From Echria macrotheca (taxonomy: Eukaryota; Ascomycota; Sordariomycetes; Sordariales; Schizotheciaceae), in contig MU839830.1 in NCBI GenBank assembly GCA_030411725.1, positions 1,116,001-1,180,000 on the forward strand: a stretch of 64,000 nt of DNA, read 5' to 3'. A model generated the notes under the pieces. The model worked only from the letters and a program-made list of their open reading frames with translations, did no database searches and was not told where the DNA came from. Shown here one piece after another: positions 55,369 to 64,000 of the stretch. The position numbers were made by a program, and so were the translations under genes. How positions within the stretch are numbered: the stretch's first letter is position 1; each line of letters begins with the position of its first letter.

Positions 55369-55938
55369 CCGTTAGGGTACCTGGATCCTTATATTCCACC
55401 GCGCCGGTAATATTATCGCAAGTCTCGCTAATTGCGGAAAGGGATAGTAGGTCAGTGTTGTCCAGCGAGATAACTGTTTTTGTTAACTTTATCTGTGCTG
55501 AGAAAACGTGTGGGTTAAACCCCTTGGTGAGACCGTCCGCCGTGTCATAGGCGGAAAGAATATGTCGTAACTCGATTTTGCCGGCTTTATCTGCTTGTTA
55601 ACGTAATGATGCGCTATGCTGATGTGGCGCTTTTTCAGCCGTATTGTATCTGTTGTGCTCGACGAGATACCTGCTTCGTTGTCACAAAACAGCGGAATCG
55701 GACCTTCAGCGGCCTTCATCTGTGAGTTCCTGGAAGTGATATGGCGGATGCTATCTGAGTCTGTATGGGGTATGATGAGGGATCGACGGAGATAGGAACA
55801 CGTCAGGTATCCTTTGGCATGCCTCTCTGTCATTGGGAGGAAACAAACATGTGAGAAAGTGGCTGAATATGAATACAGATCTAAGCCGATGGGCCTATGA
55901 GATGTTTGTATTCCTAAATGCTTGACTAGCAGCGACAT
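55369..55938 (-). pseudogene. Ty1/copia polyprotein relic (RNase H end), frameshifted
   Basis: The minus strand encodes the C-terminal end of a copia-type pol. One frame (55938 to about 55590) contains IPLFCDNEAGISSSTTDTIR and ISIAHHYVNKQI, the RNase H motif region with the hallmark CDNEA and H-HHxV. After HHYVNKQIK the reading continues only in another frame (about 55595 down to 55380): KIELRHILSAYDTADGLTKG, FNPHVFSAQIKL, matching the typical copia ending. No reverse transcriptase, integrase or LTR pair is recognisable nearby, so this is a truncated, decayed copy with at least one frameshift. The surrounding sequence is A/T-richer than the neighbouring genes, compatible with repeat-induced point mutation. 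Confidence 0.8.
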
Positions 55939-56321
55939 GCATTGGATCTATAGTCTGGACACCGAAACCAAAGCTACCACACATACTAGATGACATACGG
56001 TAGACTCGTAGAGGGATTCATATTTGGAAGCCCATTAAACGAGTCAGCGTTTTGCCACTACAAACTCCTTTCGAGACACCTCCAGGCACATCTCCCTTAA
56101 ACTTACTACCCCATGATTACAATCTCGAACAAACGGGATGAAAATTCATCTGTGAGGTGGACGGTCAACATCAGGAATGTATCGTACATATGTTGGCCAG
56201 CAAGGTCAGTGCCATGAATCTTTTGAATAACTCTCGAGTAGTCACGACTGTCCAGGCCCCTCGAACATCAAGCGTAGCAGTACCTAGCAGCACACAGTTT
56301 GACACATGTCCATTACACACA
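55939..56321. other. A/T-richer spacer next to copia relic, DPP3 3' flank
   Basis: 383 bp, probably further decayed transposon sequence upstream of the RNase H relic plus the 3' UTR of the DPP III gene. No clear reading frame. Confidence 0.4.
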
Positions 56322-58923
56322 TCAAACATCGCGCTCCGCGAAACTCTGAATCATCCCCTCGCACGTCGGCTCATACTCCTTCAGACTCACCTTGCCAGTC
56401 GCCTCGTCCACATACGTGTTGGCCTGCACAAACACCTTGCGAGGCTGCTTGTTCTTCAGCACCACATTGCGCACCTTGCTCCCCCAGTACTCCAGCCCAA
56501 CACTCGACATATCGCCGAAAAACTTGCTGCCCGCCTCCACATCCGCCGTCGACTTGTACACGTGCAGCTTCTGCAGGAAGTCACCCACAGCTATGGCCGT
56601 CAGCATGGTTCATCAACCCGGAAAAAAAAAGCATACCCTTTCTGCCACTCGTCAGGATCTTGGATCGATCCAGCTTGATGGTCAGATCCGAGAGATCCTC
56701 GTTTTTGTACTCCAGCTTGCAAAAGTCATCGCCCGCGTCGAGGAAGGACTAATCGGTTAGTACATCCTTCAACCACACTCACTCCCAACATACCTTGAGA
56801 ATTGCGAACCGCGCCTGACAATGAGGCTGTCCCCACTTCTGGGCTTTTGGATCCCAAAACTCCACCGAGATAAGTCCGGCGCGAGCCATGCTAAGGTACG
56901 ATGCATACAAAACATCACCGGCCTCGCCGTCGATATCAACCGACCCGTCACCGAAGCCAAAGATCTTCAATGCCGCAAATTCACAGCTCAGATACATAGC
57001 AACCAGCTCGGCACGGCACTCTTCGTATGCGCCGGAAAGACCACCAAACACGGAGCTCCATGTCTGGCCGGGCTTGTACCATGTCGTCACCGGCTTGCCA
57101 GTCAAAGGACTGACCGGCGGGTTCTCGTGGTCAAAGTTGTACACCCCGGGTGCCGTTTCCTGGAGAAGCTTGCCACAACCATGGCCTGAGTTGTCAGTAT
57201 CAGTAAGTAATCCAAAAGATCAACCCCTTAAGTACATACCGGTAAGTTCGTGAAGCCCAACCTGGACCTCAAACGACGCATCCCGGTACTTCTTGTACAC
57301 CTCCAGATCGCTGTCGGCAATGAAGGGAATCTTCTCGTTCGGCGCCTTGGCGCTCAAGACATTACCTGCAACAGTCAGCTCTGCCCCTACTTAGTTAGTA
57401 TCGGATACTCACCCAAGCTCACGTTCTTGAAACCGTCCTGCTGCCGAATATCGTCATAGTTGGGAATGTTGATTCCGGCAGGGATACCCGACCCTAAATA
57501 ATCAGCTTTGTTCGACTGAAAAGAAAAAAAACACCACAACATACCGCAGAATGTCAAAACCTCCAACGAGGTAAAGTCGGGCGACAGAAACTTGTCCTTC
57601 TCAAACTCCTTTGACCACGGCAGGAGCGGAATCAGACTCGGAGCGCTCCGCACCAGCTCTCCAAACGCCCGCGTTCTCTCCACTGCTACTTGTCAGCTGG
57701 TCCCCATCGACCGATCGAGGTACGCACTGTTGACAACTGCCGCGAAACCCTCCCACTCTCCGCGAATGCCCGCCGGATCGCGGTACGTCTCGATAAAGCC
57801 AATGTTGGATTCCACCATCGGCCCCTGGTCACGGATCCAGTGTCGCTGGCTGTCCTTGAACGCAAGCAGCGAGCCTTCCTCAAACGACTTGGCATATGCC
57901 AGATGCATCTTCTCCTGTGTCTCGTTCTCGGCGTTCTCGGCCGCCTTCTTGATATACGAAGTGATAGCCTCCATCTCCTTCGCGTAGTCGCCATAAACCA
58001 GTCTGATAGTCTTGCCGTCGAGAATGCCACCGCTGACCTTGTGTTCCGTCTCGGTGCCAATATCACCACCACCGCTGGGAACAGTCGTCTTGGCGGAAGC
58101 AATCAGAATCTCAAAAACGCCATCCTTAGTCTTCCGCAACCGCGTGTTCTCCGGGAGGAGCCCCTTGCTCTGCGACCACTTGGCAACGGCGTCGATCTCG
58201 TCCTTGGTGATGTCAGGTGAGTCAGGATAGTACGTCGTCAGGTGGCCGTCATCGGTGAAGCCAAGATGCAAGAGACCAGGCTTGTCCGCCGAGAATATGG
58301 CGCCATTGGTGGCCTTGTAGTGCTTGCTGGCATCGGGACATGTCGAAGCCAAGGCGTCGAACACGGACGGCGGGCAGCGGGGGATGAACTTGGAGTCTCC
58401 GAAGCTCTTATAGTTGCCGGCATTGCCAAGGAACTGGGCGGCGTACTCCAGGAAGGAATTCAAGTCGGCCTCGTCGATGCCGGCCGTGGCGGCGGCCTTC
58501 TTCCAGTCACCACCAAACTTCTTGTGCAGGGCAAGGATGAAGTCGTATATAGGCTCGGATTCGGGCGACACCTGACGCAGAACTACGCGGTGTCCAGCAA
58601 ACGAGGCTCTACATATCGACGTTAGAACAAAGATCGACAACGCTGAAGTTAGTATCCTCCTACCGGCTGATGAAGTGGGCGTAACGCTTCTGCTTGTCCG
58701 TCAGGGGCTCAAAGTGTTTGGCGATCTCGAGCCTCACCACGGCGGGCGGGGCATCGGCCAGGTACTGCGAGAGCTCTTGGGCGTTCATGGTGCGCAGACT
58801 ACGGGACTGTGTTGTCTGGAAGAAGGAGTGTCGAATGGGAACCTGGGGACGCGACGCAGCAGACACGTAGCTTTTCACGGGCAGTCTCAGCACTCGAGAA
58901 CGGATGCAAAGCGGGAATCGCAT
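56322..58923 (-). CDS. dpp3: Dipeptidyl peptidase III (M49 metallopeptidase)
   Basis: Zinc exopeptidase releasing N-terminal dipeptides, mainly cytosolic. Eight exons: 58923 (or 58788)-58664, 58608-57728, 57682-57545, 57493-57413, 57365-57240, 57185-56794, 56748-56637, 56590-56322; introns 45-55 bp. From the Met at 58788 (MNAQELSQYLADAPP) the protein is 707 residues, the usual size. From 58923 it gains 45 residues that are Arg/Ser-rich, acid-free and organelle-presequence-like (MRFPLCIRSRVLRLPVKSYV). The zinc motif HELTGH is split by intron 5 (57186-57239); the second zinc-ligand motif is EECRAE. Other family blocks: ASFAGHRVVLRQVSPES, HWIRDQGPMVESNIGFIETY (followed by RDP), GINIPNYDDIRQ, EFEKDKFLSPDFTSLEVLTF. 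Phases of all seven introns are consistent. I annotate the longer form but the shorter start is at least as likely. Confidence 0.95.
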
Positions 58924-61900
58924 CGAAAAGCCAGAAGCTTGCCCAACCCTCATCCTCGCACCTGCCGCTTTCACCTGCAAGCCCGAACCAGAACGCGGGG
59001 TCGGGACCTGAGAGTGCCCACTCGCCGTTGCTGCCGGGCAAAATCAGGCAGGCGGGGAGCATCAGCCACACAGCCTGATGCCAGCTGCCCCTTTGGGAGC
59101 TCGACAGCCTTGCCAATCAGCTGAGACCCCACCCGAGCTCTGAAGCCCCTGATGGCGGGGGAACCATGCCATTGATCGCGACAATGTTGGTTGAGGTTTT
59201 GCTCGTTTACCACTGTGCGAAGTTAGCGAGCAAATCCCTTTAAGTATTTATGTGACAGCTGCCGTTTGATTGCATAGATACCCGTCTTCTTCTAGTCTGG
59301 CAACGGTTGGTGCCGTCACTGCTGGTCGACCTCTGACGAGAGCTGTCTCGGCAAGTTTAGTTACTATCAGGCCCCTATCGAGATGGCGGGGCAGCTAGGT
59401 CTGCGAGGGGCAACATCGCGTCACCCAGGTCCAAGGGGAAAGCTACTTTTTCGAAAAGAATAGCACTGATGGAAATACTTGCAATCGGGAAAAGGTACAT
59501 GGGAAGCTCAAACTGATAGCTAACTCGATAAGAAGCTCACCGACCCGGTCGATGTTCCTGATCGAACTGCGATGTCGGCGATTACGCTGCTGGATCAAAC
59601 ACCCTGGAATTAAACGTGTCGTACCGACGAGACGTGTCTACGTCCCTCTCGGCAGCTAGCATTGTTGGACCCCTTTGATGCTGAAACCGTCGACATGCTG
59701 GCCGTCTGTTACTGGGCCTGGGAACAGCTTTCCTGCCCCCTTGCGGGTCCCGTTACGGGCCCGGATGTATGCTATTTCGGATGGCCCGTCGCCAGCGACC
59801 TGCTTCCGTTGATGAGGGGCCCGACATCGCAGGCACCAGCCTCCTGCGGCTTCTCAGCCAGTGGCTTCGAATGACGAACATTGCGCAAAAGTTACAGCGG
59901 CTACGGGCCGGCCGGCAACAAGTACAGTACCCGACAGAGTACTCTAGCAGCTGAGAGGTGCTCCGCCTTGCTGCCATGGGCGGCAAATTCGATCTGGATA
60001 TTAGGCAAATTGCCCTGGCACCCAGTGGGAATCATCCTTCGATTCTGTACAGGTCTGTCTGAATCGATCGGGTTCGTGAGACGTCATCTCGTAATTCATT
60101 CAGGCACCGCTCGCTGCTGCTGCGTTTCGCTCCGAGGGGATGCTGAGCGGTCCGCCAACTTTACCCCAACACAGGGACCCATGATGGAAATCTGCTACAC
60201 TAGAGACGTCCACTCCACAACCAGTCTGTGGGTGGTAGGGATTGAAGGCCTCGTGACTACCAGACTTTAAATTGTCGAGACTTTTCTTCCGCAGAACCAC
60301 TCGGTAGCGTGCCCGGACACCACATCGACGCCGCCGACTGCCACCGCCATTTGTTGGGGGTTCGAGAACAAGAGCGACTGGTGCGATTACTCTGGGAGCT
60401 CCGTTGCTACTCGACAACCGGAGCTCGCAATCCCAGTGTGCCAGGTGGAGGTCGTCTGGGCCCCGCTAGTTTTCGATTCGAGTGGGATGGGCTTCGATGT
60501 CTTCTCCGTGGGGTCTGCATCCGCAATGTATCTATACTTGGAAAGTATTCTGTCAACGTACCGAACCAAGTTGGGGGGATTTCTCTTGCAAAAATGGCGT
60601 CGGGTACCCCAGAGCCTGGTAAAACTTGTGACTGCGGGAGCAGTCCTGCATCACACTTGTTGAGGTACTTCGTACCTGATGAGGGCGTGATACTCTGGGA
60701 TTGAATCTGCAAGCCGTGCCCACAACGCTGCAGCATCGCAATCTGCCAGCTCTCTCAAGATGGCCAATTTGACCCGACAGAGCCGACGTTTGGTCATGCG
60801 AATGATGCGAGGCAATACACGACGCCTGAAGCGACCCTGCTGATTCACGCGCTCGCCTCGATCTCGGCATCTGTTCCAGGGACGCCATGAGGTGCTGCCA
60901 GCCTCGGCCGGTTCTGATCCAACACCGAGACGAACATTCTCTGGGCGGTCGCGTCCCGGTTGTCGTACATGAATGGCGCATTGGCCAATATGCAGAGAGC
61001 GTGCGTCTAATGCGTTTCGCTGTGTCTGGAAGACGACCGCGTCGTGGTTGGGCTAGCAGCCGCTGCGTCCAGGTATCCGTTTTCGACGCCATTGAGCGGT
61101 GAAGCCTGCGATGGTCGGTTGGCCCAATCGCCGGGGCCCCGCTGAGAAAAGGTACCAACCCGTCGCTCGAAGCTATTCCCAGGCCCTGTCGAGTAAGCCC
61201 GCCCCTATTCGCAACCCACTTGCGGGTGCAGTCCTCGCTCGGCTCGGGATGCGGGATGAGAGCACACTGCGAAAAACCCAGGAGCTCAGCAGGTCAGCTG
61301 TGATGGGTCAGGGCCTCGTCAGGGCGAGTCAAGCCAAGGGGACTAGTTGGCACCGGAAGCAGAGCCGAGCGGACGGAACATTCCAAGTTTCCACCTTGCT
61401 GGTGGACTGCAACCGTGGAGAGTGAGACCCAGACTGGCGGCACGTCACGAGGTCAGTTGCTGGGCTTCGTGGCCCGCACAGCTCCCCAGACCGGCCGCGC
61501 CAGGGTGCGAAAGTGCTGAAACGCTGACATGGACGTTGCCATTTTCCAGTCGAAATCTCCTACTCTAGTGTAAAACTAGGCCCATCTCTGCCGTCTGTCC
61601 ATGGCCCCATCTGGCATCTCCGTCTTTGGGGTAGTCGATGGAACTGCACAAGAGCCAGAACTCCCGGAGTGGTGGTCGGGGGTGGAATTCATTGGTCATG
61701 GCTGGGGACAATGATGTAAGCTGTTGGCGAGGGGCCACGGCAGCGCCGTTGAGCTGCGGCACGCAATACAAGCTCCGGGAGAGATCAGATCACCATTGCA
61801 GAGCACACGAGCTAGAGTAATTCACTCACCAAAGAGCCAACTTTGGGTCTGGTCCCAGATGCCCTCCGCAATTGCCTTCTTGTTTCGACGAGATGCAGAC

Positions 61901-63735
61901 GACATGGCGGGAATGTGCGCGCGGCTCGTCTGCGCAAACAATCCCTTAGCTCCTCGGGGCCGATGGATCTCTTCCAAGACTCGATGTGGGACTTGCGCAT
62001 CGGGGAACCCCTCCACGCCGCCCCAATCTTCGCCGGCGTCCTTTCGGCGTGCTCGAACCCCCCAGACTCCCTGAGACCGGGCAGCGCCGCCCCCACGCCA
62101 CGCCGAATCGCTGGTTATTTGGCAGGTCTGCCCGAGAGCCTGCACCGGACCCCGTCGGCCAGCTTGACCTTGAATGCCTGCTCTTTTTTTCGCACCTGCT
62201 CCACCTTCCCGCTTGGCTTGAGATGCAGCAATTTTGTCCATCAACAAAAAATGGTCCCGGGCTTTCTGGGTGGCCTCCCGATGTTCTGGTCCGATCAAGT
62301 TTGTGCGATTTTTCCTGGTGTGTGCCACCCGGGTCCGTCAACGGCAGATGAGGGATTCCTTCCATCTGCGCCCCACGATCGAGTGGCGGGAGAAAACTTC
62401 TCTGCGCTCTCTGCAATTCGAACCTGCGCGGCGCTGTGAGTAAGGAAGTCTCGACCCCTGCTTCGCCTTCTCCGTCTAGCCCAGCGTCGCCGTCAACCAA
62501 CCCGAACGAGTAGGTTGAAGTAGGGTCATGTACTTTGTAGTACCTAATCCAGTGTGGGCTATAATTCGGTCGCCTATTCAAGTCCGCTCACCGTCTTCTT
62601 TTCCAACTTGGTTCCTGGCTTGCTCATTTTCTCCCGTCTTGCTCAAATGGACGTAGAGATTGAGTTCGAGCGGCCACGTCGTGTCAAGCTCTGATTACAA
62701 GTTGTGGTGCGTTCGAAACCCACATCGGCGTGCGTGCTCGTCATAACACTGGGCTGAGTGTCAGCGGATGTCATGACCGGGCTTCACTGGCGGTCGCGAA
62801 GGGAGCTTCAAGACATCAGCCACTCCCAGCCAAGGTCTTCCCCACATTCTGTGATCCAATCCATCCCACGTTCGTGTTCTCCCAGAAAGCTTCCCTAAGC
62901 TTCCAACCCTAGGTACTTCGCCTTCACCTGTGGATACTTGGGATACTTTGACAGACACCTTCCCGGCGCCGACACACACACGCCCTCCCATGCGTGGTGG
63001 GGTCAAGCCGTCATGATTTGGGACGAGCTCTGACTGTCTCCAGACCAGCGCACCAATGGGATCAATCTCTTAGTGAAGGCTTCAAGCCGCCCTGCTGCCC
63101 TGGCCAGTGTACTTTGGTACACACGCCGCGTGGTACAGTACTTAGCTGCGGTAGGTACCTGGCCGCTAAAATAGGAGCATGTTGGCCCCCCCCCTCGCTC
63201 CGTTCTCAGCCCACGGCAGCTCGCCCATCACCCGCACAGCGGGAAATCACTGAAAATTCGAGCGCCTTTTAGTACCCCCTAGCCTGTCACCTGGTACTGC
63301 TGGGAAAAGTTTTAGGTCATCGCTGCCAGGTCTTACTTCCCTCGCTCGCTGAAACGCTCAGGTATATATAATACCCGCGCACCGCCATCGGCTTCAATCG
63401 TTGCTAGCCCACCCCCCCTCTCAGTGTGTTTTTGTTTGGTTGGGATTTCCTCCTCTGGTCGTCCTCCTTTACTTGGGCGTGCCATGGCCTCGTCTCCTTT
63501 TTCGTCGTTGTGATAATACCGAACCTTGAAGCCGTCTCTTCGATCACCAACTCCAACGTAGTGCCTTCATCCCCGGCAAGCAGCGTCATTTACACTTGGT
63601 CTGCTGCCCTCGATCAGCACAGTTGGCGTCACCACAACATGCAATAGTCCTTGCATTGACCACCACCCTTTTCCCGAGCCCACCAACTTCCACCAGCTAC
63701 ACTGTACCTGCTCTCATCGTCCCTCATCATTCGCC
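58924..63735. other. Divergent gene-poor region, 4.8 kb
   Basis: Separates DPP III (-) and the gluconokinase-like gene (+). No gene is supported: open frames of up to 211 codons (around 61820-62580, both strands) overlap each other, lack domain-like sequence and have no splice logic. No tRNA or transposon motif recognised. The final 375 bp (63360-63735) look like a core promoter plus pyrimidine-rich leader for the gene starting at 63736. Confidence 0.45.
63363..63371 (+). promoter_or_regulatory. TATA box of the gluconokinase-like gene
   Basis: TATATATAA, orientated towards the gene starting at 63736, followed by a C/T-rich leader. The ~365-bp distance to the ATG implies a long 5' UTR. Sequence match only. 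Confidence 0.5.
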
Positions 63736-64000
63736 ATGTTGTCGTGCGACTCTCCCCTCGCGATGAATGCGCAACGCCCAGCATCCCCGGCAAAGCTCGC
63801 ACCAAGTCGACAAACCCTTGCGACTGCGCCTAGTGTCGGACGGCTGCCCACGTCGGCTCTGTCTAACGGGGTCTGCGCTAATGGCGCCGTCGTCTCCAGC
63901 ACCCTGCCAGAAAAGGAACACCACATCTGGCTGGTGACGGGGCCTGCCGGTTGCGGCAAGAGTACCATAGCCAAGTTCCTGGCTAACACGCTCCATTGGC
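63736..64000 (+). CDS. Gluconokinase-family (GntK-type) carbohydrate kinase, 3'-truncated by window edge
   Basis: First 88 codons of a P-loop kinase, cut by the end of the window. The start at 63736 (MLSCDSPLAMNAQRPASPAK) gives a Ser/Ala-rich N-terminal extension of about 60 residues, followed by HHIWLVTGPAGCGKSTIAKF, a Walker A motif GxxGxGKS in the context typical of fungal gluconokinases, which use ATP to phosphorylate D-gluconate to 6-phosphogluconate and feed the pentose phosphate pathway. A second in-frame Met is at codon 10. Shikimate kinase and adenylate-kinase-like proteins share the P-loop, so substrate is inferred from the wording around the motif; the substrate-binding part is outside the window. 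Confidence 0.7.
   Translation, partial: MLSCDSPLAMNAQRPASPAKLAPSRQTLATAPSVGRLPTSALSNGVCANGAVVSSTLPEKEHHIWLVTGPAGCGKSTIAKFLANTLHW

Noticed and set aside
61812..62581. Overlapping frames of 120-211 codons on both strands in the 59-63.7 kb gap
   Set aside because: Mutually overlapping, Arg/Pro/Ser-rich and without homologous features; I could not link them by splicing.
62640..62740. T-arm-like GTTCGAAAC sequence suggesting a tRNA
   Set aside because: No matching acceptor stem, D-arm or anticodon arm at the right spacing. Other TTCGA occurrences in the window fail in the same way.
1..64000. Possible biosynthetic or defence gene cluster
   Set aside because: No polyketide synthase, NRPS, terpene cyclase, cytochrome P450, transporter or NLR-type genes are present. 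Neighbouring genes are unrelated housekeeping functions.

Overview
The window is nuclear DNA of a filamentous ascomycete (Pezizomycotina). Introns are mostly 43-86 bp with GTRNGT-type donors, CTRAC branch sites and YAG acceptors. The protein set is eukaryotic and fungal: nucleoporin, retromer, ribosomal, V-ATPase and CCR4-NOT proteins, and a zinc-responsive C2H2 factor. The fairly GC-rich coding sequence and the RAD51 sequence fit a Sordariomycete, probably Sordariales; the species is inferred only loosely. I hand-spliced the genes and checked intron phases; almost all close into full-length reading frames. || Layout. 1-6.6 kb (all minus): 3'-truncated NUP120, RAD51, and a multi-pass membrane protein whose start codon is unresolved. 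6.6-9.8 kb: gene-poor, with a short insertion flanked by 16-bp direct repeats. 9.8-18.9 kb: C2H2/RING-like protein (-), metallo-beta-lactamase-fold protein (+), VPS26 (-), ribosomal protein L9/uL6 (+). 20.4-30.6 kb: Cys-rich membrane glycoprotein (-), V-ATPase subunit H (+), acylphosphatase (+), DUF726 hydrolase-like protein (-). 31.1-39.6 kb (all minus): UTP23, mitochondrial PP2C (PTC7-like), large PH-domain CAF120/SKG3-type protein. 39.6-44 kb: 4.4 kb without a supported gene. 44-52.3 kb: FHA-kinase-FHA checkpoint kinase (+), small MGN-type protein (-), ZAP1/ZafA-type zinc regulator (+). 53.1-58.9 kb: DUF3074-like protein (+), a doubtful small gene, a frameshifted Ty1/copia RNase H relic, DPP III (-). 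58.9-63.7 kb: another gene-poor stretch, ending in a TATA box and the start of a gluconokinase-family gene (+), cut by the window end. || The genes are mostly housekeeping and are not arranged as a pathway, operon or secondary-metabolite cluster. Two (RAD51 and the RAD53/CHK2-type kinase) belong to DNA-damage response but lie 40 kb apart. I found no CRISPR array, confident tRNA/rRNA gene or clear undescribed multi-gene system. The most notable points are atypical single genes (a metallo-beta-lactamase-like protein without the usual HxHxDH, a kinase with an eroded second FHA domain, a 13-nt micro-exon, a possible dual start in DPP III), the retroposon-like insertion, the copia relic and several strongly strand-asymmetric low-complexity tracts.
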